From positions 45,921 through 109,920 of the forward strand of contig DXDM01000016.1 in the NCBI GenBank assembly GCA_019115485.1: 64,000 nt of DNA, in the 5' to 3' direction. This document shows positions 37,660-47,113 of the stretch, piece after piece. Each line of letters opens with the position of its first letter. Position 1 is the stretch's first letter. The notes below the pieces were generated by a model, which made no database searches, was not told the origin of the DNA, and was given only the letters and a program-made list of their open reading frames with translations. This stretch comes from Candidatus Barnesiella excrementavium. GTDB taxonomy: Bacteria; Bacteroidota; Bacteroidia; Bacteroidales; Barnesiellaceae. The translations under genes were made by a program, and so were the position numbers.

Positions 37660-37701
37660 CTCTATCCCCCGGCAATCGGGGTAGATAGTTATGTCCCAGC
37701 C

Positions 37702-40686
37702 TTACTCCTTGGCTTGTTCCAAAAATTCCACCAACTGCCGGTAGATGGGGTTGCGCGACAACAACGACTCGTTGCCCAGGACAAAGAGCTGGCACCGGGC
37801 CCGGGTGAGTGCCACATTCAACTTGCGGTCGATAAGTTGACCCGCCTCCTCGGTATAGCTGGGCAGCCACTCCAACTGCCGCTCGTCGTTGACCGAGAAG
37901 GAGTAGACAATGCAGTCGCTCTGCGACCCCTGAAACCGCTCCACCGTGTCGATGCGTATCTCGTCGAATGCCGCCACCTGTGCCCGGTCGAGTTCCTGAC
38001 GAATGCGGGCTATCTGATGACGATAGGGGGTGATGATACCCACCGACCCTCGGTCGAAGGTGAGTCCGTTGAGCCGGTAGAGCCGATAGAGCGCCTGCAC
38101 GATTTCGGCCACCTTGCGGGCCTCCTCGTCGTTGTATTTCTTCCCGGCACACACCCTGGCGGTGGGCAGGAAAGCCATGCGACGCGTGGCCACAAGCCGC
38201 TCCCACTCGTCGTCGCCATAGCGGGTAAACGGCAGGGGCGAGACTTGGTGCCGGGCCGTACCGTTGTGCAGCAGTCCCCGATAGAAATAGCGGTTGGCAA
38301 ACGAGGCGATGTCGGGGTGCATGCGCCACTGGCAATCGAGCATGTCGGCAAAGGGCGAATCCTCGGGCAACGACCGGTAGAGGCGTTCGAAGAGCGACAC
38401 CCGGCAATCGGTAAATCCGGCGGCACGCAACCGGGCGTCGGTAACGGCCGACTCGTCGGGCGACTCTACCACAATGGCCGGCAACTGCTTGTGGTCGCCT
38501 ATCAGGATAAATTTGCCTATCGCATCGCGTCCCGTAGGGGTCAAGGCCGAGAGCACCCCCACCAGCTGAGGTTCCAGAATCTGCGAAGCCTCGTCGACGA
38601 TAGCCACGTCGAACCGCTTCAAGGTAAAAAGTTCGTTCTTGCCCGAGAGCGACGCGAGAGTCGCCACAAAGATGCGGCACTCGCCGATGGCCCCAATCAC
38701 CTCCTCGCGGTTGCGGCACGACTTCATGCGCTCCGAGAGCAGATGCGGGCGATAGACCACGTCGCACGAGAGGGACTGCCCCACCCGCATGTAGTCGTCG
38801 ACCTCGTCGATGGAATCGAGTTTGTCGCAAATCTCGTCGACCGCCCGGTTGGTATAGGCCATCAACAGAATCTGACAGCCGGGAATGGCCATGAACTCAC
38901 GCACCATGTGGCGCAAGGCCATCGAGGTCTTGCCCGTGCCCGGCGGCCCCACCAACAGAAAATAGTCGTCGGCCTGCACCGCCTTGGTCAGAATGTGCGA
39001 CAGGTGGGGATTGTCGTAGTCGTAGGTAAGCCCGCGCAGCTCGTTGCGCCGGGGCTGTTCGTCGGCCTCGCCCGTCAGCAGCCCCCGACGGTGGGGCGAA
39101 GCGCCCAACAGGGTATAGAGCCCCCGGTATTGTGTGGCGAAGGAGGCATCGACATAGTCGTGCTCGACGGCATAGAGCGACTCGGGCGGCAAGGCTCCGG
39201 CAAAGAGCTGGCTGTCGCGCAGCCGCAACACGATGCGGTCGGGGGTGAGTGAGGCGACGGTCGCCTTGAATATCTGACTGGTCGACACCCGGTCGGCCTC
39301 GCTGTCGCAACGATAGAAGAGCACGATGTCGCCCTCTCTGAAATCGGGCAACAACCGTTCGCCCGCAAGGGCAAACTCCACCTCGGGCGTCTCGGCCGCG
39401 GCGTCGTTACGCACCAGCCTCAACCCGGTGAACATATACCCCTCCTGTTCCTTCTCGCTGCGCGACATGCGCCACAGCGAGGCAGCGCCCGAAATACCCG
39501 ACCCCGAAGCATAGCCCACCCTCGACAGGTAGTGCTCCCGGGCTACAAAGGCGTAAAAACGATAGAAATAGTTCAAGGCCAGCAGATTGTCGGCACGACG
39601 TTCGAGCCGGGCCCGCCCTTCCAGCATCTCGGGACGGATATACCGGTCGGTAAAGCGGCTCGGGCGGGGTATCAGGTTCTCGACACTCAACTGACTCATG
39701 AGCCACTCGGCCTGCGGGGCTCCATAGCGAGCCACGTCGCGCTCGGCCGCCACGATTTGGTTACGCAAGTTCAAGATTGCACGCAACTCGCCGGGCTCGG
39801 ACTTCACCGGACGCAGCAACCCGTCGGGGTACCGGCTGCGGGCATAGAGCAGATAGAAACGCTGCTCGTCGAGCCTCACTCCCAGCACACTCTGTATCAT
39901 CAACTGGTAGAGCAGCGACTGCACCCGATGCGACGGGGCAATCTTCGTGAGATTCTCCTCGGGGAAGGGTGGACGTCCCGCCTTCAACTCGATGCCGCAC
40001 AGCCTGCCCTCGCGTTGCAGAAAGTCGAGACGACCCTGCAACCCCAGCGCCTCGCACACGAACGAGGGCTCGACCATCGCCCGGCGACGGTCTATCGCCC
40101 GGGCCGGGAGCAGCGTCTCCATCAAGTATTGCAGGGTATCGAACTGGCGGCGCAGGGTCTGAAAAAACGAACGGTCTATCGAGGAGGTCGCGGCAAACTC
40201 GATTGGGTAACGGGCAAACAGCTTGGGCATCAACGACTCGAAGGTAACGGCACGACAATCGTCGGCCGTCACCAGTTCGTCAAACATGAGGTTCACCGAG
40301 TTACCCAGCAGAATGGAGTCGGTCACCGCCTTGGGGCGCATGCGGTTCCAAAAGTAACGTTGCCAGCCCGCCCCATACTCCTGCACACACTCGGCCAGCG
40401 CACTTACATCGACCAGATAGTCGGGCTCCAAAACCAGATAGTGCGGCAGCAGCGCATCGTCCACCACCGTCACGTCGACCAGATTCAGCCGCGAGCCGGG
40501 CTCGACCAGACGCAACGTCTCGTCAAACTCGACGTTCACCCCGGCCCGGTGCACAATCACCCGCATCTCGGCCGGCAGGTCCGGCTCATCGAGGCGCACC
40601 CGCAGCCCCTCATCGTCGAGGCTCACCACCTCGGCCCCGATGCGACGCAACGGGTCAAAATCATACGCTTCTTCGGGATAATTCAT
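37702..40686 (-). CDS. Dna2-like nuclease-helicase (PD-(D/E)XK plus superfamily 1 helicase)
   Basis: 994 residues from the second ATG (MNYPEEAYDFD). Residues about 200-290 look like a Cas4/RecB-type nuclease: GRLDFLQ (Asp221), GIELKAG (Glu233, Lys235) and SLLYQLM. Residues 575-990 form an SF1 helicase: Walker A GPPGTGKT (580-587), IVDEASQ (Walker B Asp-Glu), IGDHKQLPA, TVERFQGSQ and NVALTRARCQLFV. I see no four-cysteine iron-sulphur cluster as in eukaryotic Dna2 or Cas4. It probably processes DNA ends or replication intermediates; a defence role is possible but there are no defence neighbours. Confidence 0.85.
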   Translation of the reverse strand: MNYPEEAYDFDPLRRIGAEVVSLDDEGLRVRLDEPDLPAEMRVIVHRAGVNVEFDETLRLVEPGSRLNLVDVTVVDDALLPHYLVLEPDYLVDVSALAECVQEYGAGWQRYFWNRMRPKAVTDSILLGNSVNLMFDELVTADDCRAVTFESLMPKLFARYPIEFAATSSIDRSFFQTLRRQFDTLQYLMETLLPARAIDRRRAMVEPSFVCEALGLQGRLDFLQREGRLCGIELKAGRPPFPEENLTKIAPSHRVQSLLYQLMIQSVLGVRLDEQRFYLLYARSRYPDGLLRPVKSEPGELRAILNLRNQIVAAERDVARYGAPQAEWLMSQLSVENLIPRPSRFTDRYIRPEMLEGRARLERRADNLLALNYFYRFYAFVAREHYLSRVGYASGSGISGAASLWRMSRSEKEQEGYMFTGLRLVRNDAAAETPEVEFALAGERLLPDFREGDIVLFYRCDSEADRVSTSQIFKATVASLTPDRIVLRLRDSQLFAGALPPESLYAVEHDYVDASFATQYRGLYTLLGASPHRRGLLTGEADEQPRRNELRGLTYDYDNPHLSHILTKAVQADDYFLLVGPPGTGKTSMALRHMVREFMAIPGCQILLMAYTNRAVDEICDKLDSIDEVDDYMRVGQSLSCDVVYRPHLLSERMKSCRNREEVIGAIGECRIFVATLASLSGKNELFTLKRFDVAIVDEASQILEPQLVGVLSALTPTGRDAIGKFILIGDHKQLPAIVVESPDESAVTDARLRAAGFTDCRVSLFERLYRSLPEDSPFADMLDCQWRMHPDIASFANRYFYRGLLHNGTARHQVSPLPFTRYGDDEWERLVATRRMAFLPTARVCAGKKYNDEEARKVAEIVQALYRLYRLNGLTFDRGSVGIITPYRHQIARIRQELDRAQVAAFDEIRIDTVERFQGSQSDCIVYSFSVNDERQLEWLPSYTEEAGQLIDRKLNVALTRARCQLFVLGNESLLSRNPIYRQLVEFLEQAKE

Positions 40687-40830
40687 CGGCACTCTCCTCA
40701 CTTTCTCCTACAAAAATACCCAATCGCCCCCAGCGACCCAAATAAACGGGGAGGGATTTGCGAGGGAAAATACAAGAAATCCCGCATCGATATGCAGGAC
40801 AGCCGCTGCATGCAGGGAAGGTAACAGAAC

Positions 40831-40858
40831 AAAAAAACGCAACCCGCAATGGGTTGCG
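40831..40858 (-). terminator. Rho-independent terminator of dapA
   Basis: cgcaaccc / gggttgcg hairpin (40838-40858). The A7 run to its left (40831-40837) is a T-tract on the minus strand, about 100 bases past the dapA stop. Confidence 0.8.
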
Positions 40859-40960
40859 CTTTCTATCATAAAGGGAATTACATATTCTCTATCATCTCTC
40901 CACGTCGGAGAAAAAAAGCAGACTTGTTCACGCCGAAACCGCCCCTCCTCCTCACTGGCA

Positions 40961-41854
40961 TCAGGGAATGTAATGCAGGCTTTGCAGCACGGCACGTATT
41001 TTCTCGTAGGTGGTGATGCGCGTAGGCACGAGCGGCAGGCGCAGTTTGTTTTCGATGTAACCCATGGCGTTAAGCAGACACTTCACACCGGCGGGATTGC
41101 CGTCGACGAAGAGCAGGCTGAACAGCTCGGTGAAGCGGTGGTGTATGGGCAGGGCGTTCTTGAAATCGCCGTTGAGCGCCAGGCGCACCATCTTGCTGAA
41201 CTCCTTGGGGAAGGCGTTGCCGATTACCGAGATGACCCCGACCGCTCCCAGCGTGAGCAGCGGGAAGGTGATACCGTCGTCACCCGAGATGACCATGAAG
41301 TCGGCGGGCTTGTTCTTGATGATGTCGTCCATCTGGGTGATGTTGCCCGAGGCCTCCTTGATGGCCACGATGTTGGGAAACTCCTTGGCCAGTCGCAACG
41401 TGGTCTCGGCACTCATGTTCACGCCGGTACGTCCCGGCACGTTATAGAGAATGACCGGCAGCCGCGAGGCTTGCGCAATGGTGCTGTAATGCTGATAGAT
41501 ACCCTCTTGCGAAGGTTTGTTGTAATAGGGGACTACCGACAGAATGGCGTCGTAGCCCGTGAAATCGTCGTGTTTCAAATGCTCCACGATGCCGCGCGTG
41601 TTGTTGCCGCCCAACCCCAATACCAGGGGAATGCGACCTCTGACACGCTCCACGACAAAGCGTTTGATTTCCTCCTTCTCCTCTTCGGTAAGGGTGGGAG
41701 TCTCGGCCGTGGTGCCCAGTACCACCAGGTAGTCGGTACCGTTTTGTATCAGATATTCAATCAGTCGGGAAAGGGCCTCGAAGTCGATGCTCTCGTCTTC
41801 CTTGAACGGCGTGATAAGTGCCACTCCCATTCCGCTTAAATTGATTCTTGCCAT
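40961..41854 (-). CDS. dapA: 4-hydroxy-tetrahydrodipicolinate synthase
   Basis: 297 residues with the Schiff-base lysine in VAIKEASGN, the proton-relay tyrosine in VVPYYNKPSQEG, GTTAETPTL and YNVPGRTG. It condenses pyruvate with aspartate semialdehyde in lysine and diaminopimelate synthesis. Last gene of ligA - DUF6913 - dapA on the minus strand. Confidence 0.97.
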   Translation of the reverse strand: MARINLSGMGVALITPFKEDESIDFEALSRLIEYLIQNGTDYLVVLGTTAETPTLTEEEKEEIKRFVVERVRGRIPLVLGLGGNNTRGIVEHLKHDDFTGYDAILSVVPYYNKPSQEGIYQHYSTIAQASRLPVILYNVPGRTGVNMSAETTLRLAKEFPNIVAIKEASGNITQMDDIIKNKPADFMVISGDDGITFPLLTLGAVGVISVIGNAFPKEFSKMVRLALNGDFKNALPIHHRFTELFSLLFVDGNPAGVKCLLNAMGYIENKLRLPLVPTRITTYEKIRAVLQSLHYIP

Positions 41855-41887
41855 ATTTCTATCCTCTATTTATTTTCGCTTCCAAAA

Positions 41888-42469
41888 TTACAGATTATTC
41901 TCTTTTACGCCAATTTTCTTCCAATAAAAAAGCGCATTCTTTAACAAACCGCCTGCATCAAGCGGGGTTCCGGCTGCGGGCGAAGCCCCGCCATCGGGGT
42001 GACCGGCCGCAGAGGAATCGGGCATAAGTATCTGTAAATGAAATGGATTTTCTTCACCCTTGGTCACACCTATCTTGAAGCTGGCCCGGGAGCGCACGGC
42101 CAGACAGAGGAGCGGCAGCGAGGGGGTGGTCGATGCGTCGATGAGTACATCGCCGTCGTGAGTATCGAAACTCGCCAGGAACTGCCGGGTGGGTCGGTTC
42201 CACCACCACGAGGTGCGCAGCCGCAAGATGGGGTAACAGCCCGGCAAGGTTGTAGGCAGCTCCTCTTTCGAGTGGTGCGTCTCCACGATCAGCGTGATTT
42301 TGATACCGGCATCGGCCAACTCCCGGATTCCCGGCAGGAGCGACGACAGCTCCCGGCTCTGGGCAAGCAGCACCACTCGGTCGGTATCGTCGAAGGCCCG
42401 GAACTGCTCCGGGGCGGGACGCTTCAACTGGCGCCTCAGGCGCCAGGCGGTAATAAACGAAAGACACAT
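41888..42469 (-). CDS. DUF6913-like protein
   Basis: 193 residues, mostly polar. A central region (DVLIDASTTPSLPLLCLAVRSRASFKIGVTKGEENPFHLQIL) resembles small Bacteroidetes proteins annotated DUF6913. No membrane segment beyond a weakly hydrophobic N-terminus and no catalytic motif. A Gly/Ala/Ser-rich insert (SSAAGHPDGGASPAAGTP) is probably disordered. It lies between ligA and dapA with gaps of 25 and 33 bases, so it is co-transcribed. Function unknown. Confidence 0.75.
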   Translation of the reverse strand: MCLSFITAWRLRRQLKRPAPEQFRAFDDTDRVVLLAQSRELSSLLPGIRELADAGIKITLIVETHHSKEELPTTLPGCYPILRLRTSWWWNRPTRQFLASFDTHDGDVLIDASTTPSLPLLCLAVRSRASFKIGVTKGEENPFHLQILMPDSSAAGHPDGGASPAAGTPLDAGGLLKNALFYWKKIGVKENNL

Positions 42470-42494
42470 AACACAATCTATTTAGCAATCCGGT

Positions 42495-44498
42495 TTATCG
42501 AATCATCTCCAAAAACTCATCTTCCGAGAGAATGCGTACACCCAGCTTCCGGGCCTTTTCGAGTTTGGCCGGGCCCATGTTCTCACCGGCCAGGATATAG
42601 GTGGTCTTGCCCGACACCGATCCGGTGTTCACCCCGCCGTGCTGCTCGATAAGCGCCTTGTATTCGTCGCGGGAGTGGTGGGTAAAGGTGCCGCTGATGA
42701 CAATCGTAGCCCCGGCCAGCTTGTCGGTACGCTCCGAGAGCCGCTCTTCGGTCACCTGCATCTGTACGCCATAGCCGCGCAACCGCTCGACCAGGCGCAG
42801 GTTGTCGGCGTCGGCAAAGTAGGCCACCACGCTTTGGGCAATGCGCTCGCCGATGTCGCCGATTTGGGTAAGCTCCTCGACCGAAGCCTCGCGCAGTCGG
42901 TCAATCGAGTGCAGGGCCAACGCCAGTTTCTTGGCCACCGTTTCGCCCACATAGCGTATGCCCAGAGCAAAGAGCACCCGCTCGAAGGGCACCTCGCACG
43001 ACTTGCGCACGGCGTCGACAATGTTCTGGGCCGAGCGTTCGCCCAGCCGTTCCAGCGCGGCAATGGCCGGTGCTTGCAAGGTGTAGAGGTCGGCCACATC
43101 TTTCACCAGTCCGGTGTTGTAGAAGAGGTTGACCGTCTCGCTGCCGATGCCGTCGATATTCATCGCCCGGCGGCTGATGTAGTGCTCGATGCGACCCTTG
43201 ATTTGAGGCGGGCACCCCTTCTCGTTGGGGCAGAACCAGGCCGCCTCGCCCTCGATGCGTTTCAGCGGCGTACCGCATTCGGGGCAGTTGCGTATGAAGC
43301 GCACCTTCTCGCCCACCAGCAGGCGGGCCGAGGTGTCGACCGCGGTAATCTTGGGTATGATTTCGCCCCCCTTCTCGATATAGACCATGTCGCCAATGTG
43401 CAGGTCGAGGGCGTTCATGAAATCTTCGTTGTGCAGGGTGGCCCGCTTGACAATCGTGCCCGAGAGCAGCACCGGGTCGAGGTTGGCCACCGGGGTGACG
43501 GTGCCCGTGCGCCCTACCTGGAACGACACCGAGTTGAGCCGCGTGAGCGCCTGCTCGGCCTGGAACTTGTAGGCGATGGCCCAACGGGGCGACTTGGCCG
43601 TGTAGCCCAGGTTTTTCTGCTGCCGCAGCGAGTTGACCTTGAAGACCATGCCGTCGGTAGCCACCGGCAGATGCTTGCGCTCGGTGTCCCAATAGGCGAT
43701 ATACTCCTTCACCTCGTCGACCGAGTGGAGAATGCGCATGGCATCGGATATCTTGAAACCCCACGCACGGGCCCGTTGCAGGTTCTCGTAGTGGGTATCG
43801 GCGGGCAGATTCTCACCCAGCAGGTAATAGAGGTAGGCATCGAGCCCCCGGGCAGCCACTACGGACGAGTTTTGCGATTTGAGGGTGCCGGCCGCCGCGT
43901 TGCGGGGGTTGGCAAAGAGGGGCTCCTCCTGCTCCTCGCGCTCCTTGTTGAGCGCCTCGAAGACCGACCAGGGCATGAGTATCTCGCCCCGAATCTCAAA
44001 CGAGTCGGGGTAGTCGTTGCCCCGCAGTTGCAGGGGAATGCTGCGAATGGTCTTCACATTCTCGGTCACATCATCGCCCCGGGTACCATCGCCCCGGGTC
44101 ACGGCCTGCACCAGCCGTCCGTGCTCGTAGATGAGCGAGATGGAGGTACCGTCGAATTTCAGTTCGCCCACCAGCTCGAACTCCTCGCCCATCAGCCCCG
44201 AGCGCACCCGGTCGTAGAAGGCGGCCACCTCTTCAATCGAATAGGTATTGCCCAGCGACAACATGGGGTAACGGTGCTCGACCTGCGTAAAGGCCCGGTT
44301 GATGTCGTTGCCCACCCGCTGCGTGGGCGAGTTGGGGTCGAAATACTGGGGGTAGGCCTCTTCGAGACGTTGCAGTTCGTGCATCATCTCGTCGAAGGTG
44401 CGGTCGTCGATGGTCGGGGCATTCAACACATAGTAGTTGTAGTTGTGCTCATCGAGCTCTTTGCGCAATCGCGCTATCTTTTCCTGGGGAGATTCCAT
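42495..44498 (-). CDS. ligA: NAD-dependent DNA ligase LigA
   Basis: 667 residues from the ATG at 44498 ([15 protein letters not shown]), the usual family start; a frame-open ATG at 44531 adds 11 residues. Adenylation domain with Lys114 (ELKFDG), OB fold, four-Cys zinc finger (CPECG ... [11 protein letters not shown]), helix-hairpin-helix region and a C-terminal BRCT domain ([12 protein letters not shown] ... [15 protein letters not shown]). It seals nicks during replication and repair. Confidence 0.97.
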   Translation of the reverse strand: MESPQEKIARLRKELDEHNYNYYVLNAPTIDDRTFDEMMHELQRLEEAYPQYFDPNSPTQRVGNDINRAFTQVEHRYPMLSLGNTYSIEEVAAFYDRVRSGLMGEEFELVGELKFDGTSISLIYEHGRLVQAVTRGDGTRGDDVTENVKTIRSIPLQLRGNDYPDSFEIRGEILMPWSVFEALNKEREEQEEPLFANPRNAAAGTLKSQNSSVVAARGLDAYLYYLLGENLPADTHYENLQRARAWGFKISDAMRILHSVDEVKEYIAYWDTERKHLPVATDGMVFKVNSLRQQKNLGYTAKSPRWAIAYKFQAEQALTRLNSVSFQVGRTGTVTPVANLDPVLLSGTIVKRATLHNEDFMNALDLHIGDMVYIEKGGEIIPKITAVDTSARLLVGEKVRFIRNCPECGTPLKRIEGEAAWFCPNEKGCPPQIKGRIEHYISRRAMNIDGIGSETVNLFYNTGLVKDVADLYTLQAPAIAALERLGERSAQNIVDAVRKSCEVPFERVLFALGIRYVGETVAKKLALALHSIDRLREASVEELTQIGDIGERIAQSVVAYFADADNLRLVERLRGYGVQMQVTEERLSERTDKLAGATIVISGTFTHHSRDEYKALIEQHGGVNTGSVSGKTTYILAGENMGPAKLEKARKLGVRILSEDEFLEMIR

Positions 44499-44690
44499 GT
44501 AAGCAAATCGGTTTTTGAAGGTTACGGTCATAGCGGGAGAAGCCGTCGGCCCACGACTGAAAAAGCGGGGCTTCCCCCCGGGCCACGCCCGGCCCTGTCC
44601 GGCCGCTACGCACTACAAATATAGCGCTTTTGCCCCAAAAAGCGGGCATAATTTGACAAGAATGTTATACGCCGATAGCTATAAATAACG

Positions 44691-44698
44691 TATCTTTG
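44691..44698 (+). promoter_or_regulatory. -7 promoter box of the hydrolase-Mur ligase-ddl operon
   Basis: TATCTTTG matches TAnnTTTG, 27 bases before the hydrolase ATG, in the region divergent with ligA. Confidence 0.55.
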
Positions 44699-44724
44699 CG
44701 GGTAAAATCATCAAGCGTAAAAAA

Positions 44725-45504
44725 ATGCTGCAAACCAAAAATTTGTGTGGCGTGACGTTGCAGTACAACGTCGAGGGCGAAGGCTACCCCGTGATACTCA
44801 TGCACGGGTGGGGGTGCAACCACACCACCGTCGCCTCGATCGAACGGCTGCTGGCTCCCCACTTCAAGGTCTACAACCTCGACTTCCCGGGATTCGGCGG
44901 CAGCAGCACACCGCCCGCCGTGTGGGGCGTGGAGGAGTACACCCGCCTGCTCGAAGCCTTTGTCAAGGCCGAGTCGATAGAGCGCCCCATACTCATCGGC
45001 CACTCGTTCGGCGGCCGGGTATCGATACTCTATGCCTCACGCAACACCACACACAAAGTGATTCTGGTCGATGCCGCCGGCGTGAAACCCCGCCGTCCGC
45101 TCAAATACTACGTGAAGGTCTACTCGTTCAAACTGTGGAAACGGCTGCTGCCGCTCGTCGTGGGGCGCAAGCGGGCCGACGAGACCATCGAGGCCTACCG
45201 CCGCAAATCGGGGTCGGCCGACTACAACGCCCTCACCGGCATGATGCGCAACATTCTGGTCAAGGTGGTCAACGAGGACCTCAAAGCGGTGATGCCCCGC
45301 ATCGCCTGCCCCGTGCTGCTCATCTGGGGAAAGAACGACACCGCCACTCCCCTGCGCGACGCCCGCACGATGGAACGCCTCATTCCCGATGCCGGACTCG
45401 TAGCCTTCGACGATGCCGGCCATTACAGTTTCCTCGACAAGCCCTATGAGTTCAACGCCGTGGTACAAAACTTCTTACAGCCCGATATAAAACAAAAATC
45501 ATGA
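44725..45504 (+). CDS. Alpha/beta hydrolase, possible cell-wall operon partner
   Basis: 259 residues with the complete fold: oxyanion HGWGCN, nucleophile elbow GHSFGG (Ser94), acid in LIWGKNDTATP and base in DDAGHYSFLD. No signal peptide, so cytoplasmic. Its ATGA stop overlaps the start of a membrane-anchored Mur ligase gene, followed by ddl. This suggests a role on a peptidoglycan precursor or lipid carrier, but substrate cannot be read from sequence; esterase, peptidase or thioesterase are all open. Confidence 0.85.
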   Translation: MLQTKNLCGVTLQYNVEGEGYPVILMHGWGCNHTTVASIERLLAPHFKVYNLDFPGFGGSSTPPAVWGVEEYTRLLEAFVKAESIERPILIGHSFGGRVSILYASRNTTHKVILVDAAGVKPRRPLKYYVKVYSFKLWKRLLPLVVGRKRADETIEAYRRKSGSADYNALTGMMRNILVKVVNEDLKAVMPRIACPVLLIWGKNDTATPLRDARTMERLIPDAGLVAFDDAGHYSFLDKPYEFNAVVQNFLQPDIKQKS

Positions 45505-47063
45505 ACCTGATACTCTCCATCATCACCTTTCTCGCGTTGCTGTTCTACACCGCCATCGAAATCAAGTTTCAGTTGCAGATGATGCAGCAGAACACCTACC
45601 GCAACGACCGCTACAACCGTTGGCTCAAAGGCGAATCGTTCGCCTCGGTATCGCGGCTCGTCGACCTGTTCCTGCTCCTGCTGCTCTCGACCAGCTTCCT
45701 GCCGGTGTTCGTGCAGATTGTTACCATCACGGTCGTGCTCTACAAGAGCGTGAACCGGTTGAAGACCAAATACAAAAAGCCGCTGGTATTTACCCGCCGG
45801 GCTACCCGCCTCTACCTCACGGCTCTGGTACTCACCCTGCTCATTGCCGGGCTGGCCGCCGGGCTCACCACGCTCGACAACGGCAGCCGCGCGCTGCTGG
45901 CGCTCGCCATACTGGCCCCCTACCTCATGATGGCGGCCAACGTGCTGATGCAGCCGGTCGAGCGGCAAATCAACCGCAAATACTACAACGAAGCCAAACA
46001 GATACTCGCCCAGATGCCCGGACTCACCGTCATCGGCATCACCGGCAGCTACGGCAAGACCAGTACCAAGCACTACCTCTACCGCATCTTGTGCGAGCGA
46101 TATAACGTGCTGATGACGCCCGGCAGCTTCAACACCCCCATGGGGGTTATCCGTACCGTGCGCGAGCAGATGAAACCCTACCACAACGTATTCATCTGCG
46201 AGATGGGCGCTAAGCAAATCGGCGACATCAAGGAGATTTGCGACTTGGTGACCCCCCAGATAGGCATCATCACCGCCGTGGGCGAACAGCACCTCGAATC
46301 GTTCAAGAGCATCGAGAACGTGCAGCGCACCAAGTTCGAGCTGGTCGACGCCCTGCCCGCCTCGGGCTTTGCCGTGGTCAACAACGACTTCCCCTACATA
46401 GCCAACCGTCCCGTGGCCAACGTGCCGGTGAAACGCTACACCATTGCCGACACCGGCGCCGACTACCACATCGAGGATATCCGCTACGACAGCGACGCCA
46501 CCCGATTCACCGTGGTGGGGGGCGGCGAACGCATCGAACTGAGCACGAAACTCATCGGCGAGTGCAACCTGTCGAACCTCATGGCGGCCGTCATCGTGGC
46601 CCGGCACCTGCAAGTGCCCGTGTCGTCGATACAATACGGGGTGAGCCGCATCGAGCAGGTGGAGCACCGTCTGAACATGAAACGTACGCCGGGCGGCATC
46701 TCGATTATCGACGACGCCTTCAACTCCAACCCCGACGGGGCCCGCATGGCACTCGACGTGCTGCGCCGCATGACGCAGGGCAAGCGCATCGCCATCACCC
46801 CGGGCATGATCGAACTGGGAGACAAACAGGTGGAGTACAACCGCACGCTGGGCCGTCAGCTGGCCACCGCCTGCGACTACGTGATGGTGGTGGGCCGTTA
46901 CAACCGCGACGCCATTCTGTCGGGGTTGCAGGAGGCTGGATACCCCGAGGAGAAGCTCTTCGTGGCCGACTCCTTCGCCGAGGCGCAGGCCCGGTTGGCC
47001 CAGGTTGCCGAAGCCGGCGACACTGTCCTCTATGAGAACGACCTGCCCGACACCTTCAAGTAA
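45501..47063 (+). CDS. MurF-like Mur ligase with N-terminal membrane domain
   Basis: 520 residues. Residues 1-150 hold about four to five hydrophobic helices (1-22, 52-82, 104-122, 131-150). These stand where MurF normally has its UDP-MurNAc-tripeptide-binding domain. Then comes a Mur ligase core: P-loop GITGSYGKTST (179-189), FICEMGAKQIGDI, GIITAVGEQHLESF and the C-terminal DDAFNSNPDGARMALDVL and GMIELG motifs. Family chemistry is ATP-dependent amide bond formation on wall precursors. It lies between an alpha/beta hydrolase (4-base overlap) and ddl (50-base gap), so D-Ala-D-Ala or a related dipeptide is the likely donor. Could be the functional MurF or a lipid-linked variant. Confidence 0.85.
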   Translation: MNLILSIITFLALLFYTAIEIKFQLQMMQQNTYRNDRYNRWLKGESFASVSRLVDLFLLLLLSTSFLPVFVQIVTITVVLYKSVNRLKTKYKKPLVFTRRATRLYLTALVLTLLIAGLAAGLTTLDNGSRALLALAILAPYLMMAANVLMQPVERQINRKYYNEAKQILAQMPGLTVIGITGSYGKTSTKHYLYRILCERYNVLMTPGSFNTPMGVIRTVREQMKPYHNVFICEMGAKQIGDIKEICDLVTPQIGIITAVGEQHLESFKSIENVQRTKFELVDALPASGFAVVNNDFPYIANRPVANVPVKRYTIADTGADYHIEDIRYDSDATRFTVVGGGERIELSTKLIGECNLSNLMAAVIVARHLQVPVSSIQYGVSRIEQVEHRLNMKRTPGGISIIDDAFNSNPDGARMALDVLRRMTQGKRIAITPGMIELGDKQVEYNRTLGRQLATACDYVMVVGRYNRDAILSGLQEAGYPEEKLFVADSFAEAQARLAQVAEAGDTVLYENDLPDTFK

Positions 47064-47113
47064 AACCCGATTATTATCACAAAACAAGCAATACAGTTTA
47101 TCACAGAAAGATT

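Noticed and set aside
40708..40995. 95-aa minus-strand ORF between dapA and the helicase gene
   Set aside because: It runs through the dapA stop and terminator hairpin and has no start signal of its own.
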